From an uncultured Ectothiorhodospiraceae bacterium (lineage in GTDB: Bacteria > Pseudomonadota > Gammaproteobacteria > UBA9214), in contig CAMYJZ010000011.1 of NCBI GenBank assembly GCA_947258845.1, forward strand, positions 1 through 33,069: a DNA stretch of 33,069 nucleotides, written 5' to 3'. Below the pieces are notes generated by a model. It had not been told where the DNA came from. It worked only from the letters and a program-made list of their open reading frames with translations, and made no database searches. Positions 25,263-33,069 of this stretch are shown one piece after another (the stretch's first letter is position 1; each line of letters starts with the position of its first letter). The position numbers and the translations under genes were made by a program.

Positions 25263-25272
25263 GGACTTCGAC

Positions 25273-26202
25273 TCAGCCACCCAGGGAGACACCCTCCAGG
25301 GCATGTGCGTTGACGAAGTCAGCAGCGGCAAGCGCACGTGCGCCCGGCAGTTGCACCCGCAGCAAACGCAGGACACCCTCGCCACAGGCGACATCGATAC
25401 CCGACTTGCCGGCGGCCAGCACCCGGCCGGGCGGACTCCCGCTACTCTCCGCCAGGGGCCGTGCCTCCCAGATACGCAGCTGTCTGCCCGCGTAGCGGGT
25501 TTCGGCCACCGGCCAGGGGTTGAAGGCACGCACCTTGCGGCCGATTTCCCCGGCCGGCAGGCTCCAGTCGATCAGCGCCTCCTGTTTGTCCACCTTGTTT
25601 GCATAGCTCGCCAGGCGGTCATCCTGTGGCTGCGGCTCCAGTTCGCCCCCGGCAATCCCCTCGAGATTATCACCCAGTAGCTGCGCACCCATCTCCGCCA
25701 GACGGTCATGCAGTTGCCCGCCGGTCATGTCCGCCGGGATCGGGCAGCGTGCGCTGGCCAGTATCGGGCCGGTATCCAGGCCGGCCTCCATCTGCATCAG
25801 GGTCACCCCGGTTTCGCTGTCGCCGGCCAGCAGGGCGCGCTGAACAGGTGCGGCACCGCGCCAGCGCGGCAACAGGGAGGCATGCACGTTGACGCAGCCC
25901 AGCCGCGGCAGTGCCAGCACCGCCGGCGGCAGCATCAGGCCATAGGCCACCACCACCATCAGGTCCGCCCGCCAGGCGGCGAGCTCCTCCCGGGCGGCAT
26001 CGCCACGCAGTGAAACGGGCTGGCAGACCGGGATGTCATGCTGCCTGGCCAGCTGCTTGACCGGGCTGATACGGGTGCGACGCCCGCGGCCGGCAGGGCG
26101 GTCGGGCTGGGTGTAGACCGCCGCCACCGGGTGCCGGCTGTGTAGCAGCACCTCCAGTACCGGCAGGGAAAACTCCGGCGTCCCGGCAAATACAATCTTC
26201 AT
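25273..26202 (-). CDS. fmt: Methionyl-tRNA formyltransferase
   Basis: Formylates initiator Met-tRNA with 10-formyl-tetrahydrofolate, in the cytoplasm. N-terminal [17 protein letters not shown] and [15 protein letters not shown] are family signatures. The catalytic trio is Asn105 and His107 in [10 protein letters not shown], and Asp143 in [10 protein letters not shown]. The C-terminal OB-like domain starts near [10 protein letters not shown]. 309 aa, as expected. It lies 88 bases after def, which removes the same formyl group later. Confidence 0.97.
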   Translation of the reverse strand: MKIVFAGTPEFSLPVLEVLLHSRHPVAAVYTQPDRPAGRGRRTRISPVKQLARQHDIPVCQPVSLRGDAAREELAAWRADLMVVVAYGLMLPPAVLALPRLGCVNVHASLLPRWRGAAPVQRALLAGDSETGVTLMQMEAGLDTGPILASARCPIPADMTGGQLHDRLAEMGAQLLGDNLEGIAGGELEPQPQDDRLASYANKVDKQEALIDWSLPAGEIGRKVRAFNPWPVAETRYAGRQLRIWEARPLAESSGSPPGRVLAAGKSGIDVACGEGVLRLLRVQLPGARALAAADFVNAHALEGVSLGG

Positions 26203-26290
26203 GGCATTGGCTCCGGAACCGGATCCCGGCTGGAACGGGTTTGCGCAGCGAATGGCCGCAGGAAGGGCAGGCCGCGGCCGGGAATCGTGG

Positions 26291-26830
26291 TCAGATCACC
26301 CGTTTGGCCGCTTGTTTGTCGGCTGCGGCCGGCGGCTGTCGCTGCTGTTTCTCGAGTTTCTTGCGGATCCGGGTCCGCTTGAGCTGGGACAGGTAGTCGA
26401 CGAACAGCTTGCCGTCGAGGTGATCGATCTCGTGCTGGATACAGACCGCCAGCAGGCCATCCACCTTGAGCTCGAAGCCCTGGCCATCGCGATCCAGCGC
26501 ACGCACGTGCACCCAGTCCGCACGCTGCACGGTTTCGTAGACCCCCGGAACGGACAGGCAGCCCTCCTCCATCTCCTCGACACCCCCGAGTTCGAGTATC
26601 TCCGGATTGATCAGGCATAAAGGCTGGTCCTTGTCTTCCGATATATCAATAACGACAACACGCTTGCCGACACCGACCTGGGTCGCCGCCAGACCGATGC
26701 CCGGTGCGGCATACATCGTCTCGTACATGCTGTCGACCAGCGTGCGCAGGGCAGCGTCAACCCCGCTGACCTCCTGGGCCATGGTGCGAAGGCGCGGATC
26801 GGGGTAGTGGAGGATTTCCAGAATCGCCAT
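26291..26830 (-). CDS. def: Peptide deformylase
   Basis: Iron-dependent hydrolase that removes the N-formyl group from nascent proteins. All three motifs are intact: [10 protein letters not shown] (44-53), EGCLSVPG with metal ligand Cys91, and QHEIDHLDG with ligands His133 and His137 and catalytic Glu134. The frame reaches 26851; the ATG at 26830 begins the canonical [14 protein letters not shown] and gives 179 aa. The C-terminal 20 residues are basic and Ala/Gln-rich ([19 protein letters not shown]). First gene of the minus-strand series, divergent from the LysM gene. Confidence 0.97.
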   Translation of the reverse strand: MAILEILHYPDPRLRTMAQEVSGVDAALRTLVDSMYETMYAAPGIGLAATQVGVGKRVVVIDISEDKDQPLCLINPEILELGGVEEMEEGCLSVPGVYETVQRADWVHVRALDRDGQGFELKVDGLLAVCIQHEIDHLDGKLFVDYLSQLKRTRIRKKLEKQQRQPPAAADKQAAKRVI

Positions 26831-27037
26831 GTGATTGCCGTCACGAATCAAGCCATGAATATTGGATATACTCTACCATATTCAGCCAATTCTGACGCAA
26901 TCACACTACAAAAGGTTTTGTTCTGTGTGGATTATCCGCTAAACTCCCGTGAGACCATAAAACGCCTGCCAGCACCGGGATTTCGTCACGCGTTTTGTGG
27001 ACGGGTTATGAGACAAAATCGACCTATAGGGATGCCC
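26831..27037. promoter_or_regulatory. Divergent intergenic region between def and LysM gene
   Basis: Must hold the start signals for both directions. For the plus strand, TTGTTC (26918-26923), a 16-base spacer and TAAACT (26940-26945) form a possible sigma70 promoter. For the minus strand an AT-rich stretch near 26868-26885 could hold a -10 box for def. These are weak matches. Confidence 0.3.
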
Positions 27038-28069
27038 ATGTCAATCAAGAAACTGCTCGGAATGGTCACTGCCGCATTGATCGCAGGCTCGGTATTCGCG
27101 GCCGACATTGCACTCAACCCGTCCCATCCGGACCGCTACGTAGTGGTCAAGGGCGATACCCTCTGGGATATATCGACCCGCTTCCTGCGTGATCCCTGGC
27201 TCTGGCCGGAGGTCTGGTATGTCAATCCGCAGATCGCCAATCCACACCTGATCTACCCCGGTGACATCCTCACGCTGGTCTATATTGACGGCAAACCCCA
27301 GCTGCGACTGCAGCGCGGTTACCCGACCGTTAAGCTTTCGCCGCATGCGCGCGTGGAACCCATCGACCGGGCCATTCCCACCATCCCGATCGATGCCATC
27401 AAGCAATTCCTGACACGCCCGCTGGTCGTCGGCGAGGATGAACTCAGGAAGGCGCCCTATATCGTCGCCAGCGCCGGCGAACACGTCGTGAGCGGGGCCG
27501 GTGACAATGTCTACGTCCGCGGCATCCAGGGCCAGGACGAGGGCCTGTTCGACGCCTTCCGCCCCGGCGGTCCCTACATCGACCCGGACACCGGGGAGAT
27601 ACTCGGCTACGAGGCCACCTACGTGGGGACCTCCGCGGTACAGCGCTTCGGTGACCCGGCCACGCTGCTACTGACCGAGACCACCCGCGAGGCACGGGTC
27701 GGTGACCGCATGCTCCCTGCGGTCAAGACCGCGCCGATTACCCACTTCACGCCCCATGCGCCGGCCAGCGGCACCGAGGGGCGCATCATCTCCGTGCATG
27801 ACGGCGTCACCCAGATCGGCCAGTTCGACGTGGTGGTCATCAACCGGGGTGATGCAGACGGCATGGAAATCGGGCATGTCATGAAGATCTTCCAGGCCGG
27901 CAAGGAAATCAAGGACAGGGTCGACGGCAGGCTGAGCGACAGCGTGCGATTGCCGGACGAGGAAGCCGGCCTGCTCATGGTCTTCCGTACCTTCGACCGT
28001 GTCAGCTTCGCCCTGGTCATGAAGGCCACCCGGGCAATCCACGTACTGGATTATGTACGGGCTCCCTGA
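27038..28069 (+). CDS. Exported LysM-domain peptidoglycan-binding protein
   Basis: Exported protein, probably periplasmic. A signal peptide (MSIKKLLGMVTAALIAGSVF, cut near AFA/AD) is followed by a LysM domain at about 34-82 (YVVVKGDTLWDISTRFL then DPWLWPEVWYVNPQI and NPHLIYPGDILTL). The remaining 260 residues are a conserved non-enzymatic region with repeated beta-rich patterns (GDNVYVRGI, GQFDVVVINRGDADGMEIGH). 343 aa. The frame extends to 26807, antisense through def, but the ATG at 27038 has TAGGGA at ideal distance. It precedes dprA, the usual gammaproteobacterial order, and may help cell-wall assembly; the precise role is unknown. Confidence 0.92.
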   Translation: MSIKKLLGMVTAALIAGSVFAADIALNPSHPDRYVVVKGDTLWDISTRFLRDPWLWPEVWYVNPQIANPHLIYPGDILTLVYIDGKPQLRLQRGYPTVKLSPHARVEPIDRAIPTIPIDAIKQFLTRPLVVGEDELRKAPYIVASAGEHVVSGAGDNVYVRGIQGQDEGLFDAFRPGGPYIDPDTGEILGYEATYVGTSAVQRFGDPATLLLTETTREARVGDRMLPAVKTAPITHFTPHAPASGTEGRIISVHDGVTQIGQFDVVVINRGDADGMEIGHVMKIFQAGKEIKDRVDGRLSDSVRLPDEEAGLLMVFRTFDRVSFALVMKATRAIHVLDYVRAP

Positions 28070-28165
28070 GCCACACTCACTGAACCTACATCAACCCAGG
28101 GAAGGGTTTTGAATGAACACTGCAACACGCATCGGACCGCTGCAGAGTGAGGTTGGCTAGCCAGC

Positions 28166-29293
28166 ATGGCGGCCGGACCCTCCACCTCGAACAGCGACGA
28201 CACCCTTACCGACTGGCTCATCCTGCACCATGCCCCGGGTATCGGTGCCGTCACCATCCACCAACTGCTGGAACGCTATTCCGGCCCAGCGGCTGCGCTG
28301 CACGCGGCCGCGCAGCAGGACCTGGGCCTGGATCCGGCGACCCTGCGTTTCCTGCGGCAACCGGATCGGGAACGGATCGAATGCGACCTGTCCTGGGCGG
28401 AACAGCCCGGCAACCACATCATCACCTGCCGCGACCCCGCCTACCCGGCCCTGTTGCTGCAGATAGCGGACCCGCCGCCCCTGCTGTATGTACTCGGCAA
28501 TGTCGGGATCCTGGGCCAGCTGCAACTGGCAATGGTCGGCAGCCGCAACCCGACCACATCCGGCCAGCGCACTGCCACCGAGTTCGCCCGCCACCTCGCC
28601 CTGTCAGGCCTCACGATCACCAGCGGCCTGGCACTCGGCATCGATGCGGCCAGCCACCGGGGTACGCTGGATGCCGGCAAACCCACCATCGCCGTCATGG
28701 GCACCGGTCTCGACCGGGTCTATCCATCACGCCACCGTGAACTGGCCCACGCCATCGCCGAACACGGCGCCCTGGTCTCCGAGTTCCCTACCGGGACCGT
28801 ACCGAGGCCGGAAAATTTCCCGCGCCGCAACCGCATCATCAGTGGCCTGAGCCTGGGTACCCTGGTGGTCGAGGCCGCGATCCGCTCCGGCTCGCTGATC
28901 ACCGCACGTTGTGCCGGTGAACAAGGGCGCGAGGTGTTCGCCATCCCGGGCTCTATCCACAACCCCCTGGCGCGCGGCTGTCATGCCCTGATCCGCCAGG
29001 GCGCAAAACTGGTGGAAACGGCACAGGATGTCATCGACGAACTCGGGGCGCTGGCCGGCGTCTGTACCCCGCCGGGGTCACAGGCCGGCGAGCTGGCTCG
29101 CGCACCCACCCTGGAGTTGGCGGCAGACTACCTGCAACTACTTGATTCTGTAGGCTACGACCCGACCTCAGTCGACGCCCTGGTGGAGACGAGCGGATTG
29201 ACGCCGGCAGAAGTTTCCTCCATGCTCCTGCAGCTGGAAATGAGCGGTTACGTGGCCTCCAGCGCCGGCGGTATGTACAACCGACTGAAATAA
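28166..29293 (+). CDS. dprA: DNA-processing protein DprA/Smf
   Basis: Binds incoming single-stranded DNA and loads RecA during natural transformation; present in many non-competent bacteria as well. Residues 1-65 form a SAM-like helical domain (HHAPGIGAVTIHQLL). The Rossmann core starts at MVGSRNPTTSGQR (123-135), with SGLALGIDAASHRG, MGTGLDRVYP and EFPTGTVPRPENFPRRNRII. The C-terminal winged helix (about 310-375) reads SVDALVETSGLTPAEVSSML. 375 aa, normal. The ribosome-binding site before the ATG is weak. smg starts 10 bases after the stop. Confidence 0.95.
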   Translation: MAAGPSTSNSDDTLTDWLILHHAPGIGAVTIHQLLERYSGPAAALHAAAQQDLGLDPATLRFLRQPDRERIECDLSWAEQPGNHIITCRDPAYPALLLQIADPPPLLYVLGNVGILGQLQLAMVGSRNPTTSGQRTATEFARHLALSGLTITSGLALGIDAASHRGTLDAGKPTIAVMGTGLDRVYPSRHRELAHAIAEHGALVSEFPTGTVPRPENFPRRNRIISGLSLGTLVVEAAIRSGSLITARCAGEQGREVFAIPGSIHNPLARGCHALIRQGAKLVETAQDVIDELGALAGVCTPPGSQAGELARAPTLELAADYLQLLDSVGYDPTSVDALVETSGLTPAEVSSMLLQLEMSGYVASSAGGMYNRLK

Positions 29294-29303
29294 AAGGTTT
29301 TAT

Positions 29304-29777
29304 ATGAAAGAAAACGTTTTCGACGTCCTGATGTACCTGTTTGAAAACTATTACATGGATGACGACAACCCCATCATGCCGGACCGTGAATCGGTCCAGC
29401 ACGAATTGCGCAATGCCGGCTTTCCCAAGCGGGAAATCGACCGCGCCTTCACCTGGCTGGAAGACCTGGCGACGGACACCCCGCCACCGACCATGCAGGC
29501 GGAACATTCGCTGCGCCTGTTTTCGCCCCAGGAAACCGCCCGGCTCGATACCGAGTGCCGCGGCCTGCTGCTGTTCCTGGAGCAGATGGGCGTGCTTACC
29601 CCGAGCAGTCGGGAACTGGTCATCGACCGGGCCATGGCGCTGGAAAACGAGGATTTCGACATCGAGCAGCTCAAATGGGTCGTGCTCATGGTGATGTTCA
29701 ACCAGCCCGGTGAAGAGGTCGCCTTCGCCTGGGTGGAAGACCTCGTGTACGAAAACATGACCAACTCACTGCACTGA
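29304..29777 (+). CDS. smg: Smg family protein (DUF494)
   Basis: Conserved small cytoplasmic protein of unknown function, found beside dprA in gammaproteobacteria and beta-proteobacteria. It opens MKENVFDVLMYLFENYYMDD and has the acidic, helical character of the family, with LDTECRGLLLFLEQMGVL and the C-terminal WVVLMVMFNQPGEE segment. 157 aa, standard. It starts 10 bases past dprA with a weak AAGG ribosome-binding site and is followed by topA after 45 bases, suggesting a dprA-smg-topA unit. Confidence 0.94.
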   Translation: MKENVFDVLMYLFENYYMDDDNPIMPDRESVQHELRNAGFPKREIDRAFTWLEDLATDTPPPTMQAEHSLRLFSPQETARLDTECRGLLLFLEQMGVLTPSSRELVIDRAMALENEDFDIEQLKWVVLMVMFNQPGEEVAFAWVEDLVYENMTNSLH

Positions 29778-29822
29778 TCCCGACTGTCCGACCGGGCACC
29801 GGCCGACCTGCCAAAGATACCA

Positions 29823-32114
29823 ATGAGCAAGAACCTGGTAATTGTCGAATCGCCTGCCAAGGCGAAGACCATAAAAAAGTATCTGGGCAAGGGCTACGAA
29901 GTCATGGCCTCCTACGGCCATGTCCGCGACCTCGTACCCAAAGAGGGCGCGGTCGACCCTGAACACGACTTCTACATGAAGTACCAGCTCATCGAGCGAA
30001 ACTCCAAACACGTGGATTCCATCGTCAAGGCGATGAAGAAGTCCGATGCCCTGTATCTGGCCACTGACCCGGATCGCGAGGGCGAGGCCATTGCCTGGCA
30101 CCTGTGCGAACTGCTGCGCGACCGCAAGACCCTGAAGGACAAGCCCGTGCATCGGGTCGTGTTCCACGAGATCACCAAGCGCGCAATCAACGAGGCCATC
30201 GACCACTCGCGTAAGCTGTCGATGGAACTCATCAATGCCCAACAGGCGCGTCGGGCGCTCGACTACCTGGTCGGTTTCAACCTGTCACCACTGTTGTGGA
30301 AAAAGATACGCCGCGGGCTGTCGGCCGGACGCGTGCAGAGCCCGGCACTGCGTATGATTGTGGAACGTGAAATCGAGATCGAGAACTTCAAGGCGCGCGA
30401 GTACTGGACCCTGGAAAGTGATCTGGTCAAAGACAAGCAGAATTTCATCGCCCGCCTGACTATTCTTGCCGGCGAAAAACTCAAGCAGTTCTCGATCACC
30501 GACGAAGCCACTGCAGGCAGGGCACGTGAAGACCTGCTGAAGGCCGCCAACGGCAAACTGGTCGTCGACCAGGTCGAGAAGAAACAGCGCCGCCGCAACC
30601 CGGCAGCACCCTTCACCACATCGACACTGCAACAGGAGGCCTCGCGGAAACTCGGATTTACCGCCAGCCGCACCATGCGCGTGGCCCAGCAACTCTACGA
30701 AGGCATGGACATCGGGGGCGAGACCGTCGGCCTTATCACCTACATGCGTACCGACTCCGTCAACCTGGCGCAGGATGCCATCGACGAGTTGCGGGAATTC
30801 ATCCCCGAACGCTTTGGCAAGGGCGCATTGCCCGACGAGGTGCGCGCCTACAAGACCAAGTCCAAGAACGCCCAGGAGGCACACGAGGCCATTCGGCCCA
30901 CCTCGGTACGCCACACACCCGAGGAGATAAAGAAGTACCTGAGTGCCGAGCAGCTCAAACTCTACGAACTGATCTGGAAACGCACCATCGCCTGCCAGAT
31001 GATCCATGCCACTATCAATACGGTCAGCATCGATTTCGGCTGTGGCGAAGGCAACCAGTTGCGCTCCACCGGTTCGACCGTTGTCGATCCCGGCTTCATG
31101 GCCGTCTACATGGAAGGCGTGGATGACAGCAAGACCGGCAGTGACGAGAAGCTGCTACCGCCCCTGGAGAAGGGTGATGCCTGCAAGCTGAAGGAGATCC
31201 GCGCGGACCAGCACTTCACCGAGCCACCACCGCGCTACTCCGAGGCCAGCCTGGTCAAGACCCTGGAGGAACACGGCATCGGCCGGCCATCGACCTATGC
31301 GACTATTATCTCGACACTGCAGGCACGCGAATATGTCACCCTGGAAAAGAAGCGCTTCTATCCCACCGATGTCGGCCGTGTCGTCAACGAATTCCTGACG
31401 GAGAATTTCACTCCCTACGTGGATTACGACTTCACTGCAGGCCTGGAAGACGAGCTGGACGCGGTATCGCGTGGCGAGAAAGACTGGGTCCCGGTCATGA
31501 ACGAGTTCTGGAAGCCGTTCCACAAACTGATCGGAAAGGACTACCCGCGCCCCTATCCCAAGCCAATCGAGGAGAAGTGCCCGGAATGCGGCAAGCAGCT
31601 GCAGATGAGCCTCGGCCGGGGCGGCTTCTTTATCGGCTGTTCAGGCTATCCGGACTGCAAGTACACCCGCAACGTCGGTGAAGACCGTGCCAGTGCGGAA
31701 CCCGAAGTCGTGGAAGGACGCAGCTGCCCGAAGTGTGAATCGCCCCTGATCATCCGCAACGGGCGTTATGGCAAGTTCATCGGCTGCAGCAGCTACCCGG
31801 ACTGCAAATTCATCGAACCGCTGGAGAAGCCGGAAGATACCGGCGTACAATGCCCGGAATGCAAAAAGGGCAACATCCTCAAACGCAAGTCACGGCGTGG
31901 TAAAATCTTCTTTTCCTGTGAACGCTACCCAGACTGCAACTACGCCATCTGGAACCAGCCACTGGCGCGGCCCTGTCCCAAGTGCCACTGGCCGATCACG
32001 TCCATCAAAATCACCAAGCGCTCCGGCACCCAGCGTGTCTGCCCCCAGGACGGCTGCAAGTTCGTCGAATCCTGGGATGAGCCGCTGCCTGCTGCAAAGG
32101 CAGCAGAAAACTAG
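29823..32114 (+). CDS. topA: DNA topoisomerase I (type IA)
   Basis: Relaxes negative supercoils by cutting one strand. The Toprim domain (1-140) has Glu9 in IVESPAKAKT and the acidic motif TDPDREGEA (81-89). The catalytic tyrosine is Tyr307 in ITYMRTDSV. The 5Y-type core continues to about 590. The C-terminus holds four Cys-rich zinc ribbons: CPECGKQ...CSGYPDC, CPKCESP...CSSYPDC, CPECKKG...CERYPDC and CPKCHWP...CPQDGC. 763 aa, shorter than E. coli TopA because it lacks part of the C-terminal tail. It starts 45 bases after smg. Confidence 0.97.
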   Translation: MSKNLVIVESPAKAKTIKKYLGKGYEVMASYGHVRDLVPKEGAVDPEHDFYMKYQLIERNSKHVDSIVKAMKKSDALYLATDPDREGEAIAWHLCELLRDRKTLKDKPVHRVVFHEITKRAINEAIDHSRKLSMELINAQQARRALDYLVGFNLSPLLWKKIRRGLSAGRVQSPALRMIVEREIEIENFKAREYWTLESDLVKDKQNFIARLTILAGEKLKQFSITDEATAGRAREDLLKAANGKLVVDQVEKKQRRRNPAAPFTTSTLQQEASRKLGFTASRTMRVAQQLYEGMDIGGETVGLITYMRTDSVNLAQDAIDELREFIPERFGKGALPDEVRAYKTKSKNAQEAHEAIRPTSVRHTPEEIKKYLSAEQLKLYELIWKRTIACQMIHATINTVSIDFGCGEGNQLRSTGSTVVDPGFMAVYMEGVDDSKTGSDEKLLPPLEKGDACKLKEIRADQHFTEPPPRYSEASLVKTLEEHGIGRPSTYATIISTLQAREYVTLEKKRFYPTDVGRVVNEFLTENFTPYVDYDFTAGLEDELDAVSRGEKDWVPVMNEFWKPFHKLIGKDYPRPYPKPIEEKCPECGKQLQMSLGRGGFFIGCSGYPDCKYTRNVGEDRASAEPEVVEGRSCPKCESPLIIRNGRYGKFIGCSSYPDCKFIEPLEKPEDTGVQCPECKKGNILKRKSRRGKIFFSCERYPDCNYAIWNQPLARPCPKCHWPITSIKITKRSGTQRVCPQDGCKFVESWDEPLPAAKAAEN

Positions 32115-32141
32115 TCAGGCCTTTCATCGAGAAGGCAAATA

Positions 32142-32208
32142 TTTTCACAGCGGAGGCGCGAAGGACTGTGTGTAAAAAAGTCTTACCGCAAAGGCGCAAA
32201 GAAAATAA
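32142..32208 (+). repeat. Paired CGCAAAG-type intergenic repeat (copy at 32.1 kb)
   Basis: Two diverged units in the same orientation. The first is CACAGCGGAGGCGCGAAGGA (about 32146-32165), the second TTACCGCAAAGGCGCAAAG then AAAAT (about 32183-32206). They are separated by GACTGTGTGTAAAAAAGTC-like sequence. Same family as the copies near 13.1 and 32.9 kb. Confidence 0.7.
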
Positions 32209-32236
32209 TATAACCAAAGTCTGAATACACACCTTT

Positions 32237-32262
32237 CGTCATTCCGGCGGATGCGGGAATCA
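32237..32262. repeat. Short REP-like hairpin between topA and tsaC
   Basis: The segment contains CATTCCGGCGGATGCGGGAA and resembles the widespread intergenic repeat of type CATTCCCGC...GCGGGAATC. ATTCC and GGAAT form the outer stem. One copy only in this window, so its class rests on resemblance. Confidence 0.45.
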
Positions 32263-32290
32263 TGATCAACGATTTACATACCCGGTCATC

Positions 32291-32842
32291 ATGAGCTGGC
32301 ACATCCGTGAAGCCGTACGGCGAATTGCGGCTGGCGGCGTTATTGCCTACCCGACAGAAACCGTTTACGGCCTGGGCTGCGACCCGTTCAACGGCCAGGC
32401 CGTGCTGCGCCTGCTGGAACTCAAGCAGCGCCGCATCGACCAGGGCGTCATTCTTGTCGCCAGTGACCTGGCGCAACTCGAACCCCTGCTGCTTCCGTTA
32501 GGCGCCGCCGCCAGGAAGCACCTGACCGGCAGCTACCCGCACCCGATCACCTGGGTGCTGCCGTGTCCGGCGGAAATCCCGATGTGGCTGCGCGGCGTGC
32601 ACACCACCCTGGCCGTGCGCATCACCCGTCACCCGATTGCCCGCCCCCTGTGTGCGTGCCTTGACGGACCGCTGGTCTCGACCAGCGCAAACCTCCACGG
32701 CGGACACCCGGCCACCACCCCGCTGGCGGTGCGCCGCGCCTTCGGCGACCAGCTGGACTACATACTGCACGGCCCGGTGGGCGCCGACGCACGGCCCAGC
32801 GAAATCCGCGACGGCCTCAGTGGCAGGATATTACGCGCTTAG
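32291..32842 (+). CDS. tsaC: Threonylcarbamoyl-AMP synthase TsaC (YrdC/Sua5 family)
   Basis: Makes threonylcarbamoyl-AMP from threonine, bicarbonate and ATP, for t6A at position 37 of ANN-decoding tRNAs. The single SUA5/YrdC domain has the N-terminal GGVIAYPTETVYGLGCDP, LLELKQRRIDQGVILVA (the KxR substrate-binding region), PITWVLPCP and the LVSTSANLHGG loop. 183 aa, so the short TsaC type rather than the longer Sua5. It follows topA by 176 bases, in which a repeat pair and a REP-like hairpin lie. ATG at 32291 is preceded by no strong ribosome-binding site. Confidence 0.95.
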   Translation: MSWHIREAVRRIAAGGVIAYPTETVYGLGCDPFNGQAVLRLLELKQRRIDQGVILVASDLAQLEPLLLPLGAAARKHLTGSYPHPITWVLPCPAEIPMWLRGVHTTLAVRITRHPIARPLCACLDGPLVSTSANLHGGHPATTPLAVRRAFGDQLDYILHGPVGADARPSEIRDGLSGRILRA

Positions 32843-32853
32843 TCGCGAACTGT

Positions 32854-32925
32854 TACACACCGCAAGGGCGCGAAGGACGCAAAGAAAATTCAAAAAATAT
32901 TCACTGCAGAGTTTGCGGAGTAAAT
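32854..32925 (+). repeat. Paired CGCAAAG-type intergenic repeat (copy at 32.9 kb)
   Basis: The first unit is ACACACCGCAAGGGCGCGAA then GGACGCAAAGAAAA (about 32854-32888). The second is TTCACTGCAGAGTTTGCGGA (about 32900-32919). Both read in the same direction, separated by an AT-rich TTCAAAAAATATT. It lies 12 bases after the tsaC stop. The rest of the window to 33069 contains no visible gene. Confidence 0.7.
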
Positions 32926-33069
32926 GCTTAAACGATTATCCGCATGATTTTGATCAACAGGTTCTGAGATATTATATGTAGTAGTTTGATCTGGCATACA
33001 GTGCCCGGTTGTAAGTCCGTTTTCCGCTCCATACCGGCTCTTTAGCAGGCGCTTGTTTAATCAAGGCCT

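Noticed and set aside
26807-27037. N-terminal extension of the LysM protein frame
   Set aside because: It would run antisense into def and put 77 residues before a clean signal peptide; the ATG at 27038 has a good ribosome-binding site.
28113-28160. 15-codon frame before dprA as a leader peptide
   Set aside because: No amino-acid bias, no attenuator hairpin and no strong ribosome-binding site.

Overview
The window reads as a chromosomal segment of a gammaproteobacterium, probably a sulfur-oxidising lineage near the Chromatiales/Ectothiorhodospiraceae. The evidence is gene order (hisBHAFIE-tatABC; def-fmt-rsmB-DUF4390-ntrYX-trkAH; LysM-dprA-smg-topA-tsaC) together with a DsrE2-like protein, a rhodanese and a TtcA-like protein side by side. 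The exact taxon is inferred. No rRNA, tRNA, CRISPR array, transposase or phage gene was recognised.

Layout. (1) Bases 1-3003 are visibly AT-richer and gene-poor. They hold one SAM methyltransferase gene, one small two-helix membrane protein, scattered degenerate GGTC/CCGGCCACAA-type repeats, a strong palindrome and an attC-like hairpin (about 2621-2695), so they look like an eroded accessory region. (2) 3004-5943 encodes a membrane-anchored PAS-PAS-GGDEF-EAL c-di-GMP protein whose stop codon abuts the convergent tatC stop. (3) 5944-12882, minus strand: pip-dtd, then hisB-H-A-F-I-E and tatA-B-C. The his run is interrupted between hisF and hisI by a 269-bp MITE-like element with inverted ends. 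(4) 13327-15441: DsrE2-like protein and rhodanese on the minus strand, divergent from a TtcA-like PP-loop protein, a likely sulfur-transfer cluster. The DsrE2-like gene has a near-consensus sigma70 promoter, a leader of about 180 nt and a clean intrinsic terminator. (5) 15549-16427: a lipid A-type acyltransferase. (6) 16435-26830, minus strand: a compact series read def, fmt, rsmB, DUF4390, ntrY, ntrX, trkA, trkH, TPR protein. It links start-of-translation processing, rRNA methylation, a two-component system and the Trk potassium transporter. (7) 27038-32842, plus strand: LysM protein, dprA, smg, topA, tsaC.

A second repeat family, rich in CGCAAAG/CGCAGAG units, lies in four intergenic places (8.2-8.5, 13.1, 32.1 and 32.9 kb). 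It is arranged as two units head-to-tail, or as inverted ends at 8.2-8.5 kb.

Most of the window is ordinary conserved housekeeping DNA. I found no clear new defence or mobile system. The items most worth a second look are the paired CGCAAAG repeats and the MITE-like element inside the his operon, the DsrE2/rhodanese/TtcA-like cluster, the NtrX homologue lacking GAFTGA and a normal Walker B, the Ser-to-Pro change in the DTD signature motif, and the attC-like site in the accessory end.
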